From Steinernema hermaphroditum (lineage: Eukaryota > Nematoda > Chromadorea > Rhabditida > Steinernematidae): a stretch of 64,000 bases of DNA. A program made the position numbers and the translations under genes. The stretch is from the NCBI GenBank assembly GCA_030435675.1, contig CM059625.1, positions 14,136,001-14,200,000 of the forward strand, given 5' to 3'. This document shows positions 1 through 9,391 of this stretch, in pieces. The notes below the pieces were generated by a model that was given only the letters and a program-made list of their open reading frames with translations, was not told where the DNA came from and searched no databases. Each line of letters opens with the position of its first letter. The first letter of the stretch is position 1.

Positions 1-489
1 ATATAAAATAGGGACTATTTGAACTTCGGAATAGTGAGTGTCCGAACAGCGCGTACGTGCGTTTTTAGTTTTCGAAGAGCGAACTGAGATGTCACTTATG
101 AGTAGTAGTCAGTGTCGTGCTCTGCCGAGATAATTTGTCATCGCGGGCTATTGTTGATTTATTTTTCAAGAAAGCGACCCATAACCATCGGGTATAAGGC
201 TCATAACAGATTCGTATCAGTAAACGTGGTCGCCCATAAGCATGTTAAGTAGCTATAGACGATATTGAAGTTTCTTTTTCTCGATAGTACTTGAGCGAGG
301 GCAACTAGTTTTGCACATAAGTTTATAAAGTGCTGTTACCTCTAAGAAGCTCTCCAACAGCACCGTGATTGCTGCCTACAGGGTGGAACTCCAGTGCATC
401 TGTCACCTTCAAAGGCGCAAAGCAGCTCCAGAATTACGGTCCTTTGTGCGAAGGAAATAAATGGTGACATAACAGCAGCTCTAGGACGA
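1..489. other. No recognisable gene (left edge)
   Basis: AT-rich sequence without a supportable reading frame or known RNA. Its right end runs into a short stretch (about 490-540) that resembles 3671-3710, the left flank of the HSA-domain locus, so part of it may be the flank of a degraded copy of that locus. Confidence 0.4.
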
Positions 490-576
490 CATGCTGGGAA
501 TTCTCATCGTTCGGTCGTCATTTTTGTCGTCACGGACATTTCGCACGGTTGCGCACAAATAGCGCTACTTCGCAAA

Positions 577-709
577 TCGTGGCGATTGATCGATCCACGT
601 TTGCTTTCATCATAGCCCATATTAACAATTTTCCTGAAAACAGGGATCAACAAAGATTAGGATAAAGTTTCTGCGAAAAAATGAAGCTAAAATTGATGAG
701 TAGACCTAG
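577..709. repeat. Repeat B, copy 1
   Basis: A 133-bp block that matches 4877-5009 in the same orientation with scattered substitutions. In the second copy it carries the acceptor, start codon and first residues of the HSA-domain gene on the minus strand. Here it is joined directly on its left to a remnant of repeat A (about 555-575), so the HSA domains that should lie between are missing. It ends where the adenosine deaminase duplication begins. Confidence 0.8.
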
Positions 710-712
710 TGC

Positions 713-1973
713 CTACGCTTTTGTATGCCATTATCTCATATACGCTGATGTATGTACAAATCTATACAAATCGGAACGTTTTTCGTCATCAATTTTCAGC
801 TCTCAACCCTTATACACCTTTTGTTCCGCGTTCTATTCTTGTGTAGCTCAGTAAATTGTGATATCAAGTAATATCTTGTCTCATTTGTAAACTTTTTCAG
901 TGTACGACCAAACTTCACTTTGTAAATATGGTTTGCCCTCCCGTTAATGAGTACTGGTTTTGTTTAGGTCGAACTTCATCTGCATTTGGACGGTTCTATC
1001 CGCTACGACACAATTCTTGATCTGGCCCAGTAAGTGCACGGCATTTATAATACGTCACATAAGTCGGTGCTTGCAGAAAGAAGCAGATTGACCTGCAGGG
1101 CGCTAAGACGGTTGACGAGTTGAAAAAACTTGTTGTGACCCACGAACCTGCAAGTTTGTCCAAAGTGCTGGCGGCATTCAGCATTTTTCTGCCAGTCGTT
1201 ACGTAAGTGATTGTCAAACATGCAACAAACAATCTTGCTCTTTCAAGGGGTGATAAGGAAGCCATCGAACGTATTGCGTACGAGCTCTGTGAAGATCAAA
1301 ACAAGAATGGAGTTGCTTACTTTGAGGCTCGTTACTCTCCTCACTTTCTCTGTGACACTGTCCCTCATCACTTGTCGAACGGAGAGCCTGCTACCGGAAA
1401 ACTGACTCCTCGTGAGGTCATTCATGCTTTGAAGCGTGGACTCGATCGTGGTGAAGCTAAATTCGGAGTCAAGGCGCGCTCGATCCTATGCTGTATCCGA
1501 GGGTTTGAGGATTGGAATAACGAGATTCTGGAGTTGGGTTAGTCAGAGTGGAAAATTGAGATGTTTATCTCTCTACTTTTAGCAACCACTATGCGGGAAT
1601 ATGGAGTTGTGGCAATTGACGTAGCCGGGTGCGCACATGGCGCTGATGAGCAGTATGAAGAGAGCGTTGTGCGTGTTTTCCAGGAGGCTGCAAAGCGCGG
1701 AATTCATCGCACCGTCCACGCCGGCGAAAGTGGTGGAGCTAAGGAAGTGTGCATTGTAAACGTGTCTGGATTAACAACGGTTGAAATATTCATATTTTAG
1801 GCCATCGAACGCATGAAAGCACAGCGTATTGGTCACGGCTACCGGCTAATCCTCGATGAAGATGCTTACAAGAAGCATGCCATTGAAGAGCAGACACACC
1901 TTGAAGAATGTCCGTATTTATCAGTCATGACTGGTTCTGTTGAACTCGACTGGCCCAGAAATCCCATCGGTCG
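713..1973 (+). repeat. Inverted duplication arm, copy 1 (adenosine deaminase region)
   Basis: This block matches the reverse complement of about 26886-28206, including the upstream non-coding part, so promoter-proximal DNA was copied along with the gene. Identity looks high in exons. A segment of roughly 60 bp spanning the end of exon 1 and its intron is missing here; in the other copy that segment is flanked by short CGTCGT repeats. Confidence 0.85.
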
Positions 1974-1986
1974 CATTTTTCGGTAG
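928..1986 (+). pseudogene. Adenosine deaminase, truncated copy
   Basis: Adenosine deaminase hydrolyses adenosine to inosine in purine salvage. Exons can be followed by comparison with the minus-strand copy: HLHLDGS zinc-ligand motif (about 967-1029), then 1079-1202, 1247-1541, 1583-1747 and 1801 onward, with RVGHG-like RIGHG and HAGES motifs present. The copy is broken at both ends. After the start codon the rest of exon 1 and its donor site are deleted, so unspliced reading loses frame. After the PIGR residues homology stops and a TAG follows at 1984-1986 inside repeat A, removing the exon with the paired catalytic aspartates (STDDP). Exon 3 is in frame here (A6), unlike the other copy. A functional enzyme is very unlikely. 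Confidence 0.88.
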
Positions 1987-2094
1987 TATTCAGTGAATCA
2001 CAGAATGAGAAGCGAAACACGTAAACAACATCTCTTTACTGTTGATAACGTAACAACGTTTCTCCAAATAGCGCTATTTCGCAAACCGCTTCTT
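1974..2094. repeat. Repeat A, copy 1
   Basis: About 120 bp matching 4014-4134 in direct orientation. In the second copy this block lies immediately downstream (minus-strand sense) of the HSA-domain array and supplies its stop codon. Here it abuts the truncated adenosine deaminase on the left and stops at the first bases of the HSA array on the right, so the array itself is absent. Confidence 0.8.
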
Positions 2095-2409
2095 CGCGTT
2101 CAGCCGATGGAAAAAAGTCGGATTGGACGACGCAAATCGATATATGAACTCAAAGGCGTCCTTCCTGTGTACAACAGTGCCATACTTGAGAGAACCGCTA
2201 AATTTTACATGTGACACTAAATGATTCACCAAATCTCGCAGAGAAGCTCCGACCCAACCTCAAGACCCTCGATCACTATCCGGCAATCCGGCGATTTTGC
2301 GTTGAGGAGATCAACGTAACTACATGCTTAAACAAGACGTTTATCGAATAAGACGATATCTATATGCCGAAGAAAATAAACCAACAAAATAAGTGTATTA
2401 AGCACCGTT
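2095..2409. other. No recognisable gene
   Basis: Spacer between repeat A and the Argonaute fragment. Short open frames only, no homology that I recognise. Confidence 0.4.
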
Positions 2410-3460
2410 CTAAGACACAAGTATCTGTATGCGGATTATCTTTTGGATCTGGGGCGGCGCTTGCTGGTTCTGGGCTACACGCTGATTGCCACGGACGTCG
2501 CACACTTCCATGGGTAGTAGTTGGTCTGTCTGTTCCCGTTGACGACGATCAGTGGAGCGCTCGGGTAGCTGAAATTCATAGCATCAGCAGATTGTCCCAT
2601 TCGCGACCTTCATACCGGAGAGCGATGTCGTACTTGAGTTCGCAGTAGTCGATCAGAGTGATGCTGCCTCCCTGACCCTCGTCAAACACCTTCTCAACCG
2701 TGGTCTCTTCTGTTACAACTGCGATGGGGAACACATGAGGGTGCTTGCTATGAGTCGTTTGGACAAAAACGCCTAAAATAATCACAATGGTCAACGGTCA
2801 TGGACTTGTAAGGCTGTTGTACCTTTGAGCTGAGCCTTCAGCAGGCAACTCGTTCCGGATCGATAGCAAATATGGTCTGATCTAAACCGGAACCAATAAA
2901 ACCAGAACAAGCCAAAAAGACGTACGGCGTGAACAAGGCGTGCCGCCTGGTGAGCAACTCCAGGAATTGTTGCAACGAATGATCTTGCTTAAATGGGTCA
3001 ATGCGCTGGAAGTTCAACTTGTTGAGGGTGAGCTTAAAGTGATCGGACACCTTCTTCAGTTCCAGCGCAACGTTGTCAAGGTCACCGAAAACGGGATGTC
3101 CAGCCAGCTCTTCCTTTGAAAGCACAAGTTCGTGACAGCTCTGAAAATAAGCAGATGAAAGTTAATTATAGAGAGCGTGATGCATACCTTGCCTTCCAAA
3201 TCAGGGATCGGCTGCATGGCATACAGAATCGACTGGCAATCGTAGTAAAGCGCATGCCGGGGCTGTTGCAGGAAAACGGTGCCAAACTTTTCAACGATGC
3301 GCACAAAGGCGTTACTGCACTTGTCCTTTCGCTCAGTGGCTACAGCATCCTCCTTTGATCGTTTTGTGAACAGCACTTCACGATCCCTGATACGGGCTTC
3401 GTGTGAGTTCTTCGCAGCCATGACGCAGCCACAGAGTTCGCAACATTGTTGAGAGGTCAT
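2410..3460 (-). pseudogene. Argonaute-family fragment (N/linker and PAZ), frameshifted
   Basis: Three reading segments on the minus strand join across nematode introns into the N-terminal half of an Argonaute, the small-RNA-binding protein of RNA silencing. Evidence: an ERKDKCSNAFVRIVEKF stretch near the N terminus, a LELLTRRHALFTP stretch before PAZ, then a PAZ core with DYCELKYDIALRYPSAPL, NGNRQTNYYP and MEVCDVRGNQR. Introns are about 3126-3172, 2777-2824 and 2564-2610. Two breaks are visible: a frame change near 2840-2860 just before LKAQLKG, and one near 2511 between NYYP and MEVC. The protein stops at 2410-2412 right after PAZ; MID and the PIWI slicer domain are absent. A TTTTTTCCAG acceptor precedes the first Met, but the true N terminus may be lost. 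Probably a pseudogene; subfamily not assignable. Confidence 0.75.
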
Positions 3461-3483
3461 TTCCTGGAAAAAATCTTCTAAAC

Positions 3484-3574
3484 GAAACTCCAAAAACTTC
3501 GCGAATGAAACTCCAAAAACTTCGCGAATGAAACTTCAAAAAATCTCGCGAATGAAACTCCAAGCAGCGCGAGA
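3484..3574. repeat. Minisatellite, about 23-24 bp unit
   Basis: Two identical 23-bp units (3484-3506, 3507-3529) are followed by a variant 24-bp unit and a partial fourth. The array lies just upstream (minus-strand sense) of the Argonaute fragment, where further N-terminal exons would be expected. Confidence 0.85.
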
Positions 3575-4013
3575 AAGAAATCCCAAGAGGACGCCGCGAC
3601 ACTTCGCGTTTGCAGACTGAGTATCATTGCAATAGGGTAGACACATTTTAGCAGGAATTCAAACTATTACTGGGAATTCCCATCGTTCGGCCGTCATTTC
3701 TCTTGCACGACGTGGCAGCGCCATTTAAACCAAGACACAAATCTATCGTGGCAGGACCACAAAAAATGCATTCAGTTTCTTCCTTTTTTAGCACCAAAAT
3801 GCAGATAGAAGGAGATTGGATAGAAAGGGAGTAGATCGACAGTAAATTCAGCGTTTTTTGCTATATTCATTCTACGGATAATCACTTCTAATGTTTTATT
3901 TGTTCTGTAAATTCAGTCGCTTCTCGCCCGTGAACCTTTTTTCTATCGTTTCATGTGGCCTTCTCACTCTTTTGTACAAATTTACCAGTGACTTTTATTG
4001 GTATAATTTGGTG
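3575..4013. other. No recognisable gene
   Basis: AT-rich spacer. Part of it (about 3671-3710) resembles 495-535, supporting the idea that the HSA locus and its flank were duplicated in tandem. Confidence 0.4.
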
Positions 4014-4134
4014 TATTCTTCGATAGTACTCAGTGAATCACAGAATGAGAAGCGAAACACGTGAACAACATCTTTTTACTGTTGATAACGTAACAAAGCA
4101 CCTCCAAATAGCACTATTTCACAAACCGCTTCTT
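4014..4134. repeat. Repeat A, copy 2
   Basis: Direct copy of 1974-2094. It supplies the last codons and the stop (4114-4116) of the HSA-domain gene. Confidence 0.8.
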
Positions 4135-4920
4135 TTTCACATAATCTTTCGCTTCGAACGCTATCTGAAACACGCGGAACTCAACGTATTCAAGGGAATT
4201 GGAGCAACTCACTAATCGCGCCATTCTAACTTTCCAACTGTGTTCACATTTGAAGTCCTCGGCCATCCAAACGGCTTCGTCAAGCATGTAGTCCCAAGTG
4301 GTCTTGTTTCGGGGTGGACCATCGCACATACGCACAACGCATTTCGCAAACCGCTTCTTCTTCTTCTTTTTCTCCTTCACATAGTCTTTCGCTTCGAACG
4401 CTATCTGAAACACGCGGAACTCAACGTATTCATCGAAATTTGAACAACTCACTGATCGCGCCATTCTAACTTTCCAACTGTGTTCACATTTGAAGTCCGC
4501 GGCCATCCAAACGGCTTCGTCAAGCATGTAGTCCCAAGTGGTCTTGTTTCGGGGTGGACCAACGCACATACGCACAACGCATTTCGCAAACCGCTTCTTC
4601 TTCTTCTTTTTCTCCTTCACATAGTCTTTCGCTTCGAACGCTATCTGAAACACGCGGAACTCAACGTATTCATTGAAATTTGAACAACTCACTGATCGCG
4701 CCATTCTAACTTTCCATACGTGTTCACATTTGAAGTCCGCGGCCATCCAAACGGCTTCATCCAGCATGTAGTCCCAAGTGGTCTTGTTTCGGGGCGGACC
4801 AACGCACATCGGAAGTCGGCTCAGAGTCCAGAGGCCTTCCCGTCGGAGTTCTGCCACTCTGCTGAGCACGTTGCGTTCGTGGCGATTGATCGATCCACTT
4901 TTGCTTTCATCGTAGGCCAT
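4114..4920 (-). CDS. Triple HSA-domain protein (EP400/Domino/SSL-1-like)
   Basis: HSA domains recruit nuclear actin and ARPs to SWR1/EP400-type chromatin remodellers. This gene starts at an ATG (4918-4920) seven codons into an exon after a GTTTTCAG acceptor. Its N terminus (VAELRREGLWTLSRLP, then PPRNKTTWDYMLDEAVWMA.DF) is the typical entry into an EP400-type HSA domain, with basic tails (KEKKKKKKRFAKCVVRM). The domain then repeats with an exact 240-bp period, nearly three times, the last ending early at a stop in repeat A. Each unit holds a 48-bp intron (4645-4692, 4405-4452, 4165-4212) with good GTGAGT and TTTCAG sites, phase 0 and no stop. The protein is about 220 residues if spliced, 268 if all introns are retained. 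No SNF2 ATPase or SANT region follows. It may be a captured domain fragment rather than a working gene; expression is unproven. Confidence 0.7.
   Translation of the reverse strand: MAYDESKSGSINRHERNVLSRVAELRREGLWTLSRLPMCVGPPRNKTTWDYMLDEAVWMAADFKCEHVWKVRMARSVSCSNFNEYVEFRVFQIAFEAKDYVKEKKKKKKRFAKCVVRMCVGPPRNKTTWDYMLDEAVWMAADFKCEHSWKVRMARSVSCSNFDEYVEFRVFQIAFEAKDYVKEKKKKKKRFAKCVVRMCDGPPRNKTTWDYMLDEAVWMAEDFKCEHSWKVRMARLVSCSNSLEYVEFRVFQIAFEAKDYVKKKRFVK
4123..4808 (-). repeat. 240-bp tandem repeat, about 2.9 copies
   Basis: Exact 240-bp periodicity (matching landmarks at 4231, 4471, 4711) with only scattered substitutions and one shortened A/G-rich tract in the leftmost unit. Each unit contains exon-intron-exon of the HSA domain, so the duplication happened at DNA level with the intron included. 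Confidence 0.92.
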
Positions 4921-5009
4921 ATTAACAAATTTTCTGAAAACAGGTATCAATAAAGTTTAGGATAAAGTTTCTACGAAAAAATGAAGCTAAAATCGATGAG
5001 TAGACCTAG
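4877..5009. repeat. Repeat B, copy 2
   Basis: Direct copy of 577-709. It contains the acceptor, start codon and first residues of the HSA-domain gene on the minus strand. Confidence 0.8.
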
Positions 5010-5660
5010 GAAAGGGTGCAGGATGTGCGAAAATTCGTCCAGTTCCGTCGACTGCAAATTTGACTGTTGAATTCCTACCTATGCCGTTAGAAAGAAGAGC
5101 TGTTGTACACAACGGGCAGTTAAGGACAATACTATTTATCGATAACACAGTAGTAAAAAAAGTAAAACACGTTCTAAACGTCGCCTTCAATCGGTGAAAG
5201 TTGGAGTATATTCTTAGATGAGCCGTTGAGATGCAGCTTCTCCAAATAAATAAAAATAGTACCAAATAAAATAGTCTTCGCTGTTGTTGCAGTAGGTGAA
5301 ACCAAAATTCGGCAATAAAAGTAAGATGAGATGAGCCAAAGAGAATGAGCAACCAGGCAACGTCCGCAAAGATATGAGTAAAAGTGGACCACACAGTAGG
5401 CATAACGAAGGTCAGCGTCTGGTTAACAGCTAAGGCCAAAGATAGAGTCGAATGCAGGATCCAAGTTGACTAGACTAAGGCGCCAGCTAAACGCTCTATT
5501 GTGACGTTAAGATTTTTCTCACGGAAGGTCATTATTCCGCCGAGGAAGAACATGGATAGATGAAAAAGACAAGCCACACGCACATGTAGAGCAGTCGTTG
5601 TTGTTGAGCGTTCATCGTTATCGTGGTGGGAATGCGAGTTGGACGCAAGCCGCGCGCTGA
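5010..5660 (-). pseudogene. Possible degenerate multi-pass membrane protein
   Basis: Minus-strand reading frames here encode hydrophobic segments (HLSMFFLGGIMTF; then, after a plausible 46-bp intron at 5430-5475, VWSTFTHIFADVAWLLILFGS and YLVLFLFIW). The pattern of a short hydrophilic loop between them recalls a nematode chemoreceptor, but no family motif is firm and no complete gene can be built. A chance hydrophobic frame in AT-rich DNA is the alternative. Confidence 0.2.
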
Positions 5661-5894
5661 ATTTTGCAAGTGTCGCTCTCAGGTCGCTACGATTATTGCC
5701 TATGAAAAAGGTTAATTTGTGTCCAGATTGCGCGCCTGACCGCAGGGGGTTTGTGCGGATTCCGGTTTGTTCTTGACATGAGCAGACAACTTTTCCTTCT
5801 AGCGCAGGGCACGCGCTGTCCATGTGCAGCCGACTCGTATCAGTCGTGCTGCTCGAATGACTACTACCGACCGCTGTACGCGTTGTGAACTGTC

Positions 5895-6320
5895 TTGTCT
5901 GTAGACGCGTCTCTTTCTCTTGTCCGCCACTTGTTCGTAGATGCGGCACTCCCCATACTGCGCCAGAAAATGCGCTTGGATAACTTCTACGTCGACGGTG
6001 TCAGCATCAACGAAAAGTTAGGAGTGTTTAAACATTCCATCAACCCGGAAGGCCATGCTGTGGTTTCGCTCTTCGCGACCGGCATGGATGAGCGCAATTT
6101 CGCCATCCAGGACGATGTTCAGGCTCTTTGTCAAAACCTCATGTATGTGACGCATGCAGACAGCGCTGCTAATCTTTCTCTTTTGCAGAAAGCGAACTCA
6201 TGAAGCCCAGGCACTGAACACTGCACCGACATCAAATCAGTCGAGGACAGAACCTCATCCACCAGGAAGCCAACTCTTCAAGAGTCTCCTCTTCTGCCTG
6301 AATGAAGTGTCGCTCCCCGA
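5895..6320 (+). CDS. Hypothetical two-exon gene piece
   Basis: A frame containing LDNFYVDGVSINEKLGVFK and FATGMDERNFAIQDDV ends at a GTATGT donor near 6142 and, after a 46-bp intron with a TTTTGCAG acceptor at 6187, continues in phase as KRTHEAQALN... to LLFCLNEVSLPE. The open frame across a good intron suggests real or recently dead coding sequence. I do not recognise the family. No start codon was found at the left (an acceptor-like TTCGTAG lies at 5934-5940) and the right end is undefined. Given its place among gene fragments it is probably another partial copy. Confidence 0.35.
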
Positions 6321-6469
6321 GGTGCGAGGTGCGCAACATTATCTGCTCGCTGACGTATGTGAAAACGTTCAAAGATTCACATTGACCGTTTACTATTCCA
6401 GGGACTCTGTTCTGAAACGTCCGATATTATCTCCAACGATTTCAAACGGCTCGTCAAGTGAACTCAACG

Positions 6470-7340
6470 CTAGTGGTAGCTCGTCAAATGAACTCGTGTG
6501 AACTTGTAGAAAAATAGTCCAATGAGGATCCCAAGGAGAATTATTGGCATCGAAGAGACGAGATTCTTCAGGGACTTCGGGAATCCGTGTCGCGAACAAG
6601 CTAGTGGGGTGATTTGGATGTACTTCGAATCGTTCAGTGGAGGGTAGCGTGCCCTGCAGAACAAGTTCAGATCTCGCTCGGGATGAGACTTATAGAAGAG
6701 CTTCCCCAAAAAATCCTCTCTTCAAAACGGCTTTTTCGTGCGTGAAAGAGGCAAAACCGAATTGTCCTCTGTGGCACCCCATTCCACTGGCCCCCACGCC
6801 ACCAAAAGGGAGTGTGTCAACTGAAGAGGAGGTGTCTTCGTCGGTGGACGCTTTCAACGGCTAACCTGTGATGTGCATCGTCGTTGACCGCGACTCCAGC
6901 ACTGGAAGTTTCTCTACAAAAGGAGTTGACGCTGGTCTCGGAACGCGTGAAGATGTAGGCGGCCAGCGGCTTCTCTCCGCTGTTTATGAAGGCGATAGGT
7001 TCCGAGAGATTCGCGGAGGAGCGAATCGGCAGAACCGGAGCACGAAGAGGTCGAAGGCGCGAGCACTCGCCGCCTTTAAAGAGTTCTCGAAGAACTCGAA
7101 GATCGCTTTCCGCAGCGTGTCCATGAATCGGCTTTTTGTAGCGGACGAAATGAGGACGTAGTTCGGCGCCAGGCAGGTTTGGCCACAATTCAGCCACTTC
7201 CCCCATGCGACCCTTCGGGCACTGAGCTCGACGTCGGCGTCGTCTTCGACCACTATTCCCGTCCCGTCGTCAACTGTTCCCGTCCAGCTCGAGGGTCACC
7301 GGCGTCGGATGCCGCGCCGTGCGCATCACGATCCAGAGGT
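6470..7340 (-). pseudogene. Fatty aldehyde dehydrogenase (ALDH3 family), degraded
   Basis: ALDH3A2-type enzymes oxidise long-chain aldehydes at the ER membrane. In minus-strand order one sees ARHPTPVTLEL (catalytic Glu region), VEDDADVELS, GKWLNCGQTCLAPNYVL (catalytic Cys in GQTC), EPIAFINSGEKPLAAYIF, ETSSAGVAVND, LPFGGVGASGMG with FTHEKAVLKR, then a YPPLNDSKY stretch and a C-terminal hydrophobic anchor (MPIILLGILIGLFFYKF). These lie in different frames: a stop follows LELDGNS, the section between the catalytic Cys and EPIAFIN is mostly missing, and further shifts occur near the VNDD motif and before the tail. A 45-bp intron (about 6819-6863) is still recognisable. Clearly a decayed copy. Confidence 0.8.
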
Positions 7341-7542
7341 GGGCAAGGGGTGAAACGATTGTGGTCCCGCAACGAAATCCCTGAATTCGCAATGTACCGC
7401 GACGGTCGCGTGGGAGCGGAGTTAAAGAGCGCCCATGGGTTTTTTTGTAGGCCATCCCTTCCTCGAACAGATGGTGTGTAAAAACAGCCTAAGCACATTG
7501 CTCAATCTGGCCTAAATGGGCCATCTTTATCACACGTCACGA

Positions 7543-7925
7543 TGGTCCCGCGGCGATGTCCCTGAGTGAGTGTAAAATATGGTGGATTTGTGGGCAGTTT
7601 ACAGTAAAATTGGCCAGTTTACCCCTTTTTTCTCGGCTGGGGTAGGGATAAAGGGGTCTACCCGACAGTACGTGGCTTGAGAAACGATCATATTGCAAAA
7701 CATAAGGCAAAATGACGCTTTTTCCACAAAAGTCAGCCTCTTAGGCCAAAAGCAGCAATGAAACATAGTAATTTCGATGCACTGCTACATAGAGCTAGGC
7801 GAGCTCGATTGATTAGACCCACTTTACCCCCCCCCCCCCCGGCCGAGGAAAATGGGGTAAACAGGTCATTTTATGTAAATTTACCGTATTTACCTGCCAT
7901 TGAGGGAGATCGTTGCGGGACCACA
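7543..7925. mobile_element. Inverted-repeat (MITE-like) element
   Basis: The outer 90-100 bp at each end are imperfect inverted repeats of each other: TGGTCCCGC..GAT.TCCCT at 7543 pairs with 7903-7925, and the inner TAAAAT..CC.GTTTACCCC followed by TCTCGGC-like sequence at 7605-7640 pairs with 7841-7875. There is no coding capacity. A 14-base C run (7827-7840) sits beside the right arm. A solitary copy of the terminal motif occurs at about 7362-7388. No clean target duplication was identified. Confidence 0.6.
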
Positions 7926-8822
7926 CGCTAAACCTCCTACTTTACTTCAATGTTTTGACCCATACCTGTAATGACGATCGCGTATTTTTTTTTTTTTGCA
8001 GTATCTTGTAGGGGAGCCCACTTCACTATGACTTTACCCTCCTCCCGCCCCACTTTACTCCACGCCCAGGGCCCTAACACTATGTTTTTTTAAGACCGTG
8101 GTGCTTGACTTTACCCCGAAGTGGTCGATAAGAAGCTCCGTCGTCTCTGTGTTATGTAGGAAAAGCGATTTTTGAGACAGTCTGCGAAGTCTGAGACAGT
8201 TTGCGACATCATTCTTAATGGGCCCTCAGAAAGACCGCTTGCGAAACCACTTTGATCGGTATTTAAGGGTCCAGATCATACGTTATCTTGACTATCGAGC
8301 GCAACGCTCCAGGGTGTACAGATGTCATATTTTCTAGTGATCATCTATCAAGGAAAAGTTGAGTGATCACTGGTGCCGACTAGCCTTTTGTTTGGGATAT
8401 ATGTTTCAATATTTAAAGTAACCTTTTTGATTTTGTTTGGCTTAGTAAAGTTTGTCTAATTTTAGCGAAAGAAGTCTGTTTTCTCTAGTTTCTGGAAAAT
8501 GATAAGTTAAAATGACTGAAATCGGGAAATTTTTTTCCGTTTTTCTGCATTTTTGTAATCCCTTGTCACGTTTACCGCTTTTTGGACATTTGTGCCAATT
8601 GGTCATTTTTTCCTCGGCCATTTTTGCGTTTGGACATTTGAAGACAGGGAGGAGATAGGGGGGAGACAGGGAAGATACGAGGAGGAGACCGATGCCGTTC
8701 GGAACCTTCGGAACGGTAGTCACAGCATTGAACAAAGAAAAGAGAGCGAGGCAAGAAAAGGGAAAGGACCGAAGATTGAGTTTTCGGTTACTGAAAGGAG
8801 TCGCTTGAGTACAAGCTCGTTT
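7926..8822. other. Non-coding, repeat-like sequence
   Basis: Contains several ACTTTACCC-type words like those in the inverted-repeat element to its left, so it may include decayed relatives. No gene is supportable. Confidence 0.4.
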
Positions 8823-8865
8823 GTTTGATACCTAAGCGACCCGAGAGGTCGCTTAGGTATCAAAC
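8823..8865. repeat. Perfect 19-bp hairpin
   Basis: Arms GTTTGATACCTAAGCGACC (8823-8841) and its exact complement (8847-8865) flank a 5-base CGAGA loop. Arm perfection suggests a recent or maintained structure. It is not followed by a T run diagnostic of a terminator. Confidence 0.9.
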
Positions 8866-9391
8866 GTATCCAAGGAGTTTTTTTACTTGATAGGAATCGA
8901 GTTCTTTAAGCAAGAAAATACGGAAGCTTTCAATCGTCGTTCGCCGTGCCTTCACGTCAATCACAAATATCTTCTTTGTGCTGGAAGTGTAACACTCGTC
9001 TGAAGTGTTCCAACAGACTGCATGAAAACCAGATGCCATCAGATTATGGGGAATTCTTGGCTTCAAGAAATGATTGTCTTCTCTGCTTTGCAATTCATTA
9101 TCGATACCTGACGCATAAGGCAGAATTCAAAGGCTTTCATCGAGCACAGATTAAAGTCCACAAGCCTCATTTGGGATATAAAGCCACTAAACGCTGTCAA
9201 CGTGCTGAACTTGCGCTGGCTTTAGCATACGACGGCATCATAATTGCCCCTAAATTGTCATCGCCATTTGATTTGTCAACAGCCTGCCTGAGCAGTACCC
9301 CTCCAGTTCCCTTTCGGCGTTTGAATGTAAATTGAGAACGGCGGAAGAATGAGAATCGAAGTATTTGTTTTGCATTTCAGTGGTTGTCAAT
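8866..9391. other. Upstream region of the channel gene
   Basis: Open frames exist on both strands (8860-9093 minus, 8946-9335 plus) but lack Met starts or recognisable motifs. The last 12 bases before the channel start carry a TGCATTTCAG acceptor (9371-9380), consistent with trans-splicing. Confidence 0.4.

Noticed and set aside
1207..1542. Independent small ORFs inside the adenosine deaminase copies (also 27318-27653)
   Set aside because: They are single exons of adenosine deaminase read into introns, or their antisense shadows.
8946..9335. Plus-strand frame with several cysteines as a zinc-finger gene
   Set aside because: Starts without ATG, spacing fits no known finger, and the same DNA is open on the other strand.
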